From: JBHENN01 sp046262015
Lineage (GTDB): Bacteria > Actinomycetota > CADDZG01 > WHSQ01
NCBI GenBank assembly: GCA_046262015.1
Contig: JBHENN010000130.1
Coordinates: 1 to 12,139 of the forward strand
DNA length: 12,139 nucleotides
Reading direction: 5' to 3'
Shown here piece after piece: positions 5,901 through 12,139 of the stretch (the stretch's first letter is position 1; every line of letters begins with the position of its first letter). The position numbers and the translations under genes are program-made. The notes beneath the pieces are model-generated. The model was not told where the DNA came from, did no database searches, and worked only from the letters and a program-made list of their open reading frames with translations.

Positions 5901-6932
5901 ATGCGTACCGGAGTGGTGATAGGCGCGCTCGTCGCGATCGTGGCCGTCATCCTGCTTGCCGGAGCCGGAGACGACACCGGCCCCGCGCCGTACGTGGTCA
6001 TCGGGATCGCCGCCGGCGCAACCTACGGACTGATCGCTCTGGGGCTGGTCCTGGTGTACAAGGGGACACGCGTCTTCAACTTCGCCGCCGGTGAGTTCGG
6101 GACGATCGCCGCGTTCATCGTCTTCGTCCTGATCGAGCAGAAGCTGAGGCTCGGGCCGCTCCACAGCGACGCCCACGTCCCCTACGGGCTCGCGGTGCTG
6201 ATAGCGATCGGGGCCGTGGTGCTGCTCGGTCTGGCAATGGAACGCGTCATCGTCCGGCCGCTGCTCAACGCGCCTCGCATCACCCTGTTGGTGGCGACGA
6301 TCGCTTTCACTCTGCTGGCGGTGGGCATAGAGCTGCTTCTGTTCCTGCCGGAAGCGAAGAACCTGGCGCCGGCCGTGCCGACGCTCGGAGCCGACGGTGT
6401 CCCGCAGGGTCCGACGTTCTTCCAGTACATCGTCAGGCCGCAGGAGGTGGTGATCCTCGGCGTGCTGCTCGCGCTCGCGGTGGTGCTCGGCTACTTCTTC
6501 TCCAAGACAGACCTCGGGCTGGCGGTGCTGGCCACGTCGCAGGACGCGTTCGCCACACAGGTAGTCGGGATCGGAGTCGAGCGCATGTCCCGCTTCATCT
6601 GGGGAGCTGCGGCGTTCCTCGGCGCGCTCGCGGGGATCCTGTACATCCCTACCGCAGCCGCCCTGGCTCCGGGCGTGATGACGTCCGGAGTGCTGATCCC
6701 GTCGTTCACGGCAGCCGTGATCGGCGGCATGACCAGCCTGCCCGGGGCGTTCGTTGGCGGCGCGGTCGTCGGGCTGATCCAGTCGTTGTCTACGTGGGCG
6801 TCGGGCCACTACTTCGTGGGGACCAAATTGATCCAGGAGATCGTCCCGGGCTCGTCGGATGTCGCGATAGTCGCGGTCCTGCTCATCGTGCTGCTGGCCC
6901 GACCTCAAGGTCTCCTCGGGAGGGAGGCATGA
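5901..6932 (+). CDS. livH: Branched-chain amino acid-type ABC transporter permease (LivH-like)
   Basis: A 343-aa integral membrane permease, one half of the translocation channel. After an N-terminal hydrophobic helix (about 4-22), GATYGLIALGLVLVYKGTRV (39-58) followed by FNFAAGEFGT matches the LivH signature (in E. coli 'ALIALGLTMVYG...INFAHGE'). GLAVLATSQDAFATQVVGIGV (206-226) corresponds to the cytoplasmic loop contacting the ATPase ('RA...D...A...GI'). AAVIGGMTSLPGAFVGGAVVGL (271-292) is the conserved late-helix motif. About eight to nine membrane helices are predicted, and the protein ends in ARPQGLLGREA as is usual for the family. The start ATG has no clear Shine-Dalgarno and sits 41 bases after the binding-protein gene. 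The stop codon overlaps the livM start (ATGA). The symbol reflects family position, not proven substrate. Confidence 0.93.
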   Translation: MRTGVVIGALVAIVAVILLAGAGDDTGPAPYVVIGIAAGATYGLIALGLVLVYKGTRVFNFAAGEFGTIAAFIVFVLIEQKLRLGPLHSDAHVPYGLAVLIAIGAVVLLGLAMERVIVRPLLNAPRITLLVATIAFTLLAVGIELLLFLPEAKNLAPAVPTLGADGVPQGPTFFQYIVRPQEVVILGVLLALAVVLGYFFSKTDLGLAVLATSQDAFATQVVGIGVERMSRFIWGAAAFLGALAGILYIPTAAALAPGVMTSGVLIPSFTAAVIGGMTSLPGAFVGGAVVGLIQSLSTWASGHYFVGTKLIQEIVPGSSDVAIVAVLLIVLLARPQGLLGREA

Positions 6933-8206
6933 CCGCCACCGCAACGGAGGTGCTCGACGCCCGCGGCGACGCCGGCGAGGCGGTCTGGCACCCGGATGCC
7001 AAAGGCTGGGCGGCGCGACTGGGCGTGCTGGTCGTGGTGCTGGGCGGGATCCTGTACGTGACCGCGGCCGTCCCCGGGTATTGGGCCGATCGCATCTCGC
7101 TGGCGGCCATCTACGTGATCATCGGGTTGTCGCTGAACGTGGTGCTGGGCTATCTCGGTCAGGTCTCACTAGGGCACCACGCATTCGTCGGCATCGCCGC
7201 GTTCGTGGCCGCCCATTACGTGACCAGGACGGCCGGATGCGTGGAGGGAGATTGCTCGGTGGGTTCCTTCGGCGTCGCGATGGCGCTGGCCGGGGCCAGC
7301 GGCGCCGTCGCCGCGGGCCTCCTCGGGTTGGTGGCGCTGCGCATCCGGGGTCTCTACCTCGCGTTGATCACCCTCGCGTACGGATTCATGGCGGAGCGGT
7401 CGCTCTTCGAGATCTCGTTCCTCACCAACTCGGGCGCCGGCCAGCCGGCGCCTCGGCCCAACGGGTTCACCGGAGACAACGCGTTCGCGTTCCTGTGCTT
7501 CGTCTTCGTGGTCGCGGTCGTGTTCGTGGACTGGCGTCTGCTCCGCTCCAAGGTGGGCCGGGCGATCCTGTCCCTGAAGCACTCCGAACCGGTCGCGGCG
7601 TCATACGGGATCAACGTCACCGGGTACAAGACCTTCGCGTTCGTGCTGTCGGGTGTGTTCGCCGGGGTCGGCGGAGGCTTGTTCGCGTTCTGGACCACGA
7701 ACGTCGTCTCCAACCTGTTCCAGTTCCAGTTCGCCCTGTTGTGGGTCCTGATGGTGGTCGTCGGGGGTCTCGGCAACCGTACCGGGGTGATCATCGGCTC
7801 GGCCTTCTTCGCCCTCTTTCCGTTCCTGTTCGAGGCGATCCCCGGGGTCGAGCACTTCCTCCTCGAGCTCGGACGGAGCGCCGGCAACTTCACGATCGTG
7901 ATCGGCTCGCTGCTCGCACTCGTGACGGTCGTGAAGTACCCAGGGGGCATCGCCGAGCAGCTGAGCCCGGTGATGCGCTGGCTCCGCGGCGAGCGGTTCG
8001 TGCTGGATCCTCACGGCCGGCCACCGAAGCCGCATGGCCGGCGGCGTATCAGGGCCCTGCTCGGTCGGTCCCGTGATCGGGGCGCCGAACCGGCGCAGGC
8101 GACGGCCCCGGTCGAGTCGGAGGAGCTCCTGGACCCCGCCGCGCCCGCGCGCGAGGCTCCTGTGACCCAGCAGATCCCCTCGGCGCCCACCGAAGGCAAG
8201 CCCTGA
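6929..8206 (+). CDS. livM: Branched-chain amino acid-type ABC transporter permease (LivM-like) with long C-terminal tail
   Basis: A 425-aa permease partner of LivH. A hydrophilic N-terminus (1-29) precedes the first helix (30-49). GLSLNVVLGYLGQVSLGHHAF (66-86) is the diagnostic LivM motif. ALRIRGLYLALITLAYGFM (136-154) and the loop GRAILSLKHSEPVAASYGINVTGYK (210-234) match the family; the latter contacts the ATPase. Then come WVLMVVVGGLGNRTGVIIGSAFF (272-294) and the last helix near 321-336. After this, residues 350-425 form a hydrophilic, Arg- then Pro/Ala/Glu-rich tail with no counterpart in typical LivM proteins. The ATG overlaps the livH stop by 4 bp and has a Shine-Dalgarno (GGAGG, 6919-6923). 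The stop codon shares one base with the livG start. Confidence 0.93.
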   Translation: MTATATEVLDARGDAGEAVWHPDAKGWAARLGVLVVVLGGILYVTAAVPGYWADRISLAAIYVIIGLSLNVVLGYLGQVSLGHHAFVGIAAFVAAHYVTRTAGCVEGDCSVGSFGVAMALAGASGAVAAGLLGLVALRIRGLYLALITLAYGFMAERSLFEISFLTNSGAGQPAPRPNGFTGDNAFAFLCFVFVVAVVFVDWRLLRSKVGRAILSLKHSEPVAASYGINVTGYKTFAFVLSGVFAGVGGGLFAFWTTNVVSNLFQFQFALLWVLMVVVGGLGNRTGVIIGSAFFALFPFLFEAIPGVEHFLLELGRSAGNFTIVIGSLLALVTVVKYPGGIAEQLSPVMRWLRGERFVLDPHGRPPKPHGRRRIRALLGRSRDRGAEPAQATAPVESEELLDPAAPAREAPVTQQIPSAPTEGKP

Positions 8207-9021
8207 TGGGCGCGGTCCTGGAGGTACGCGACACCGGCATCCGGTTCGGCGGCCTGGTCGCGCTCGACGACGTCAACCTCGACGTCCCCGAATGGGAGAT
8301 CGTCGGGTTGATCGGACCCAACGGCGCCGGCAAGACCACGCTCTTCAACTGCATCATGGGTCTGTACGCGCCCAACAGCGGCACGATCACCTATCGGGGA
8401 CGGCCGATCTCGCTGCTGCCTACACATCGCCGCGTCGCGCTCGGCATCGGCAGGACGTGGCAGAACATCGGTCTCGTGCGCGGGCTGACCGTGCTGGAGA
8501 ACTGCATGGTGGCGCAGCACCCGCGCATCCGCTATGGAGCCCTCGGGGCCATCCTCGGCGCGCCGGGGTCGTTCGCGGAGGAACGCCGGCTGCGCGCCAA
8601 CGCGCTGGAGGTGCTGGACTTTCTGGAGCTCACGCACCTGGCGGACTCGCAGCTCGACGGACTGCCGTACGGGACGTTGAAGCTGATCGAGATAGGAACG
8701 GTGCTGGCCACCGACCCCGATCTGCTGCTGCTCGACGAACCGTCGTCGGGGATGGGACCGGACGAGGCGCACGCGCTCGGCGAACGACTACTCAAGCTCC
8801 GCCAGACGCTCAACCTCACCGTCCTGATGATCGAGCATCACGTGCCGCTCGTGGTGGGGGTGTGCGACTACGTGTACGTGCTCAACTTCGGCAAGATCCT
8901 GACCCAGGGCAAGCCCGACGAGGTCAAGCGCCATCCGGAGGTCATCGCCGCCTACCTCGGGGGCGAGGCCGAAGGGGCGGCCATGTCCGAGGTCGAAGGA
9001 GCGGCCGATGGCGCTGCTTGA
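8206..9021 (+). CDS. livG: ABC transporter ATP-binding protein (LivG-like)
   Basis: A 271-aa ATPase that powers the LivHM channel from the cytoplasmic side. Walker A is GPNGAGKT (37-44), the Q-loop is TWQNIGL (Q86), Walker B is LLLLDEP (173-179, catalytic E178) and the H-loop is IEHHV (H211). The ABC signature is divergent: LPYGTLKLIEIG (153-164) replaces the LSGGQ consensus and also lacks the Gln of the usual LivG form 'LPYGxQRRLEIAR'. The C-terminal block VCDYVYVLNFGKILTQGKPDEV (219-240) is typical of LivG, which distinguishes it from other ABC ATPases. A short acidic/Ala-rich tail (253-271) overlaps the livF start by 14 bp. The start ATG overlaps the livM stop (TGATG), implying coupled translation; only a weak GAAGG lies upstream. 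Confidence 0.94.
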   Translation: MGAVLEVRDTGIRFGGLVALDDVNLDVPEWEIVGLIGPNGAGKTTLFNCIMGLYAPNSGTITYRGRPISLLPTHRRVALGIGRTWQNIGLVRGLTVLENCMVAQHPRIRYGALGAILGAPGSFAEERRLRANALEVLDFLELTHLADSQLDGLPYGTLKLIEIGTVLATDPDLLLLDEPSSGMGPDEAHALGERLLKLRQTLNLTVLMIEHHVPLVVGVCDYVYVLNFGKILTQGKPDEVKRHPEVIAAYLGGEAEGAAMSEVEGAADGAA

Positions 9022-9718
9022 GGTCCGCGACCTGCGCGTCGGCTACGGCAGCCTTCCCGTGCTCGGCGGTATCTCTTTCGACGTCGAGGAGGGCGAGACC
9101 GCGGTGCTCCTGGGGTTGAACGGAGCGGGTAAGACCACCACCGTCCTGACGCTGGCGGGTCTCCTCAAGCCGTGGAGCGGCTCGGTCACCTTCAACGGCT
9201 CCCAGGTCACCGGCACCGACCCGCGCAAGCTGGTGAGCGCCGGCGTCGTGCTGGTCCCGGAAGGCCGACACGTCTTCCCGCAGCTCACGGTCGCGCAGAA
9301 CCTCCGCCTCGGCGCGTGGCCGTACCGCAAGGACAAGAAGGGGACGCGCACGCGGGTCGAGCAGGCGGTCGACTACTTCCCCCGGCTGAGAGAGCGCTGG
9401 GGCCAGCTCGCCGGCACGCTCTCGGGAGGCGAGCAGCAGATGCTCGCGATCGCCCGCGGTCTCATGGGCCGTCCCAAGCTGCTGCTGATCGACGAGTCCT
9501 CGCTGGGGCTGTCGCCCAAGCTGACGCTCACCGTGTTCGACGTCGTCAAACGGATCAACCAGGACGGCACGACGGTCCTGATGGTCGAGCAGAACGCGGG
9601 CGTGCTCGCGCTGGCCGACCGCGCCTTCGTGATGGAGAAGGGCACTTTGATCTACGAGGGCTCGGCGGCCGAGGGCATCGACGAGGCGGCGATCCGGCGC
9701 GCCTACCTGGGGGTCTGA
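9008..9718 (+). CDS. livF: ABC transporter ATP-binding protein (LivF-like)
   Basis: A 236-aa ATPase, the second nucleotide-binding subunit. Walker A is GLNGAGKT (36-43). The LivF-specific VPEGRHVFPQLTVAQNLRLG (83-102) is complete, the signature LSGGEQQMLAIARGL (138-152) is canonical, and Walker B is LLLIDES (158-164) with catalytic E163. Residue 164 is Ser where the general ABC consensus has Pro. Gln195 in MVEQN takes the H-loop position, as is normal for LivF. Length matches E. coli LivF (237 aa). The start is set by AAGGAG (8996-9001), six bases before the ATG, inside the end of livG. This is the last gene of the operon; a convergent gene ends 41 bases downstream, and I see no clear hairpin plus T-run terminator in that gap. 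Confidence 0.95.
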   Translation: MALLEVRDLRVGYGSLPVLGGISFDVEEGETAVLLGLNGAGKTTTVLTLAGLLKPWSGSVTFNGSQVTGTDPRKLVSAGVVLVPEGRHVFPQLTVAQNLRLGAWPYRKDKKGTRTRVEQAVDYFPRLRERWGQLAGTLSGGEQQMLAIARGLMGRPKLLLIDESSLGLSPKLTLTVFDVVKRINQDGTTVLMVEQNAGVLALADRAFVMEKGTLIYEGSAAEGIDEAAIRRAYLGV

Positions 9719-9759
9719 GCCGGCCGTCCGCCGCCGCTGTCGCGCGAAGTGCCCGTCGG

Positions 9760-10293
9760 CTACGGCGGATCGAGCCCGAGCGCGCGCCAGGCCTCGGCCT
9801 CGGTCAGGTCGAGGACCATCCGCGGCGCGCCGGCGAGGTCGTCGGCTGCATCGAGGGCTTCGGCCACCTTGGCTCGGGTCGGGCTCCTTCTCCCGAGCGC
9901 GCGCCGCCCCCGCTCCATCACCACGACGTGCTCGAGCCCGGCCTCCCCGAGGCTACGCGCCGCGGCCGTGCCGTCCCTGCGCCCGCCGGCGTGCACCACG
10001 ACGCGCACGTCCAACCGTCCGGTGGTTGCCGCATCTTGGATCGCGGCGAGCGCGACCTCGTGCGCGACGGGGAGCGTTCCTCCGAGGACGATCGTCCGCA
10101 CGCCCTGCGCGGCTCGCTCGATCAGGTCGGCATCGTCGGCGTGTCCGGTCGCGACGTGAGCGCCGTGCGTGCGCCACATTGCGGCCCGGGTGGGATCGTC
10201 TTCGAGCACCCGCACCTCGTCGCCCTGACCTAGAAGCCTCTCGACGACGATCTCCCCAAGCTCCCAATCGAGCCCGATCAGCAGGACGCTCAC
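9760..10293 (-). CDS. Small Rossmann-fold NAD(P)-binding-like protein
   Basis: A 177-aa cytoplasmic protein from the GTG at 10293. It opens with beta strand, glycine turn and helix, SVLLIGLDWELGEIVVERLL (2-21). The strand EVRVLEDDP (26-34) ends in acidic residues where an NAD-type cofactor ribose would bind. HGAHVATGHADDADLIERAA (43-62) follows, resembling the 'G.evv.GD..d...l..A' step of TrkA-N/NmrA-like domains, then RTIVLGG (66-72) and DVRVVVHAGG (95-104). The glycine motif is degenerate (GLDWELG rather than GxxGxxG), so cofactor binding is uncertain. It lacks a recognisable SDR YxxxK active site. It overlaps the lipid kinase stop by 4 bp (GTGA) and is surely co-transcribed with it; a weak AGGA lies upstream. 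I do not recognise a specific function; a role alongside the lipid kinase is inference only. Confidence 0.85.
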   Translation of the reverse strand: MSVLLIGLDWELGEIVVERLLGQGDEVRVLEDDPTRAAMWRTHGAHVATGHADDADLIERAAQGVRTIVLGGTLPVAHEVALAAIQDAATTGRLDVRVVVHAGGRRDGTAAARSLGEAGLEHVVVMERGRRALGRRSPTRAKVAEALDAADDLAGAPRMVLDLTEAEAWRALGLDPP

Positions 10294-11207
10294 GCGCGGA
10301 TCCTGATAGCTGCGGGCACCATAGAGAAGCGCGCCGACGTTGCCGGCTCTAGGGGCTCGCCGTCGACGTGGCGTGGGAACGGACGATCGCCCTCGATCTC
10401 GAAGCTCGTCAGGTCGGTGCGGTAGAACGCGTCCGCGTGGTGGATGAGGTCTCCCGAGACCGCAACCCGCCAGAAATAGAAGGGCAGGGCCTCGACCCGC
10501 ATCGTCGTGAGCGCGAAGACGTCGAGCCCCGCGTCGAGCCGCACGTCGGGCGCGATGTTGACCGGACGCCCCGCCAGGTACGCGTACGGCCCGGAGTTGC
10601 ACGCGATCGCCATGGCGACGCGGGTCTCGCCGAACGGCCCTCGCAGGGTCATCGTGGCGCTGCGGTGGCGGTACGTGGTGGCCAGCACGCGCAGCGCGCT
10701 CCAGTAGAAGAAGAGCTCGCCGAACCTGCGCTTCGAGCGGATGTCGCGGTCCACGAGGGCGGCCGCTTCGGCGTCGAAACCGCATCCCGCAGCGAAGGTG
10801 AAGTAGCGGTCGTCCATCAAGCCGAGAGGCACCCAGCGAGGTGGTCTCCCGAGCGCGGCGACGAGGTGCTCGGTCGCCTCCAGCGGATCGAGGGGGATCC
10901 CCAGGGACCGGGCGAACACGTTCATGGTGCCGCCGGGCACGATGCCTACCGTCGCGGCGGAGCCTGCGACGCCGTTCACGACTTCGTTGACGTGTCCGTC
11001 TCCGCCGAAGGCGATGATCAGCGAGACCCCGTCCTCGACCGCCGCCGCGGCCAGCTCCGTGCCGGTGTCGCGTGCCGTCGTGAACAGGGTTCTCAGGTCG
11101 AACCTCGTCGCGAGCGCGGCTACCACGTCGGCACGCTCCTTGTGGGCGAGCCGGCCGGCGTTAGGGTTGACGATCAGCACCGCCGCCGGCCGCGATGTCG
11201 GAGACAT
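10290..11207 (-). CDS. Diacylglycerol kinase-type lipid kinase
   Basis: A 305-aa soluble kinase of the DAGK catalytic-domain family (YegS/BmrU/DgkB type), which phosphorylates a lipid hydroxyl, typically diacylglycerol, at the membrane surface. The N-terminal domain has LIVNPNAGRLAHKERADVV (11-29), the nucleotide-binding GGDGHVNEVVNG (68-79), and PGGTMNVFARSLGIP (91-105) with the conserved Thr-Asn-Phe/Ala-Arg block. The C-terminal beta-sandwich includes FTFAAGCGFDAEA and VNIAPDVRLDAGLDVF, with the family's closing DGEPLE near residue 288. Length is normal. The ATG at 11207 has a TAGCGT box (11214-11219) ending six bases upstream, indicating a leaderless start, although GGAGG lies 12 bases upstream as a poorly spaced alternative. 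It leads a two-gene operon with the Rossmann protein and is divergent from the MBL hydrolase. The natural lipid substrate is unknown. Confidence 0.93.
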   Translation of the reverse strand: MSPTSRPAAVLIVNPNAGRLAHKERADVVAALATRFDLRTLFTTARDTGTELAAAAVEDGVSLIIAFGGDGHVNEVVNGVAGSAATVGIVPGGTMNVFARSLGIPLDPLEATEHLVAALGRPPRWVPLGLMDDRYFTFAAGCGFDAEAAALVDRDIRSKRRFGELFFYWSALRVLATTYRHRSATMTLRGPFGETRVAMAIACNSGPYAYLAGRPVNIAPDVRLDAGLDVFALTTMRVEALPFYFWRVAVSGDLIHHADAFYRTDLTSFEIEGDRPFPRHVDGEPLEPATSARFSMVPAAIRIRA

Positions 11208-11213
11208 CGGGCC

Positions 11214-11219
11214 ACGCTA
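11214..11219 (-). promoter_or_regulatory. -10 box of a probable leaderless promoter for the lipid kinase
   Basis: On the minus strand TAGCGT ends six bases before the ATG at 11207, so transcription would begin at the start codon. It sits inside the region that may already code for the divergent MBL hydrolase on the plus strand. Confidence 0.4.
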
Positions 11220-11235
11220 CCTCCGGGAGATCGGC

Positions 11236-12139
11236 TTGGACGAGCCGCTGATCATCGACACGCACATGCACGGCCACCCCGAGCTGACCGGCGCGTTCGT
11301 GATCGCCGGCGAGAAGACCGCTCTGGTCGAGACCGGGCCGAGATCGACCGTCGAGCACGTCCTGAGCGGCCTGGAGGCCCACGGTGTGGACTCGCTCGAT
11401 CTGATCGTCGTGACCCACATCCACCTCGACCACGCCGGAGCGGCGGGCACCCTCGCGGCGCGCTTCCCCGGCGCGACCGTGTGCGTGCACCCGGTCGGCG
11501 CGCCGCACCTGGTCGATCCCAGCAAGCTGTGGTCGAGCGCCGCGCGCATCTACGGTGCCGACGAGATGGAGGCGTTGTGGGGGGGCATCGACCCGCTCCC
11601 CTCAGAACGCCTGCGCGTCGTGGAGGACGGCGACGTGATCGACCTCGGCGGCCGGTCCCTCACCGCGTACGCGACCCCGGGGCACGCCGGTCACCATCAC
11701 GTGTATCTCGACGATCGCACCGGCATCCTGTTCGCCGGGGACGCGCTCGGGGTGAGACTTCCCGGCGTGCCGGGCATCCGCCCTACGACTCCCCCTCCCG
11801 AGTTCGACCTCGAGCTTGCCCTCACCTCGATCGAGCGCGTGCGCGGTCTCCAGCCGCACGCACTGTGGTTCACGCACTACGGACCGACGCAGAGCTCGGT
11901 CGACGAGGTGTGTGCCGAGGCGAGCGCTGTGCTCCGCCGGTGGGCGGGATGGGTCGAGGAGGCCCGGCGCGCCGACCGCGATCTCGAGGGAGTGACCGCG
12001 TTCGTTCGGGCCCGCGCCCGCGCCTGGGCCTCGGCCGATCCCGCCGTCGAAGAGCGGTTGGAGAGCGCGTCGTCCTACCGGATGAACGCGTCCGGCTACA
12101 TGCGCTACTTCGACAAACGCTCTCGCGCGACCGCCGGCT
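11236..12139 (+). CDS. MBL-fold metallo-hydrolase, 3' end outside window (partial)
   Basis: At least 301 codons of a metallo-beta-lactamase-fold hydrolase that would bind two metal ions. VVTHIHLDHAG (58-68 from the TTG at 11236) is the HxHxDH motif. Later come TPGHAGHHHVYL (the third metal histidine), LFAGDALG (bridging Asp) and WFTHYGP (last histidine), so all metal ligands are present. The C-terminal helices include SSYRMNASGYMRYFDKRS, which looks like the end of the family, so only a few residues are probably missing. The start is uncertain. TTG 11236 has a good Shine-Dalgarno (GGGAG, 11225-11229, six-base gap). However, codons upstream in the same frame read GPRYLREIGL, which looks like real family sequence and would require the TTG at 11167, inside the divergent lipid kinase gene. 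Close relatives are broad-substrate MBL proteins (glyoxalase II/lactonase-like); the specific substrate is unknown. Confidence 0.88.
   Translation, partial: MDEPLIIDTHMHGHPELTGAFVIAGEKTALVETGPRSTVEHVLSGLEAHGVDSLDLIVVTHIHLDHAGAAGTLAARFPGATVCVHPVGAPHLVDPSKLWSSAARIYGADEMEALWGGIDPLPSERLRVVEDGDVIDLGGRSLTAYATPGHAGHHHVYLDDRTGILFAGDALGVRLPGVPGIRPTTPPPEFDLELALTSIERVRGLQPHALWFTHYGPTQSSVDEVCAEASAVLRRWAGWVEEARRADRDLEGVTAFVRARARAWASADPAVEERLESASSYRMNASGYMRYFDKRSRATAG

Noticed and set aside
9719..9770. Possible bidirectional terminator between livF and the convergent Rossmann gene (TCCGCCG ... CGGCGGA).
   Set aside because: The arms are about 30 bases apart, no T-run follows on either strand, and one arm lies inside the coding end of the minus gene.

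Overview
The window looks like chromosomal DNA from an uncultured, high-GC actinobacterium (Actinomycetota). This is inferred from strong G/C bias at third codon positions, frequent GTG starts, several genes with a TANNNT box 6-9 nt before the start codon and no Shine-Dalgarno (typical of leaderless actinobacterial transcripts), and gene families common in that phylum. No marker gene is present, so the class cannot be fixed. Genes are packed tightly: no gap exceeds 150 bases, and I see no RNA gene, insertion sequence, CRISPR array or integration site.

Left part (1-2879), housekeeping genes of mixed orientation: the 5' part of a small helical phasin-like protein (minus), a rhomboid intramembrane serine protease (plus), a DUF1015 protein (plus) and a small two-helix membrane protein ending in an Ada-like Cys/His motif (minus). 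The last two converge and overlap by 32 bases.

Centre (about 2936-9718), one six-gene transcription unit on the plus strand: a large secreted, single-pass surface protein with a beta-rich DNRLRE-like ectodomain, followed by a complete branched-chain-amino-acid-type (HAAT family) ABC importer. The importer comprises a lipoprotein substrate-binding protein, two LivH/LivM-type permeases and two LivG/LivF-type ATPases. Genes are coupled by overlaps (ATGA between livH and livM, 1 bp between livM and livG, 14 bp between livG and livF), and the Shine-Dalgarno of the binding protein lies inside the end of the surface-protein gene. The substrate cannot be read from the sequence; 'branched-chain amino acid' is the family label only.

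Right part (9760-12139): a two-gene minus-strand operon (diacylglycerol-kinase-type lipid kinase, then a small Rossmann-fold protein, 4-bp overlap) converges on livF. Divergent from it, a metallo-beta-lactamase-fold hydrolase runs off the right edge.

Most of the window is ordinary. The best candidate for something undescribed is the surface jelly-roll-like protein built into the importer operon: it and the binding protein are both exported, each has six extracytoplasmic cysteines, and both carry similar Gly/Thr/Ser linkers, suggesting an outer-surface capture step feeding the importer. The membrane protein with a truncated Ada-type zinc motif is a second candidate.
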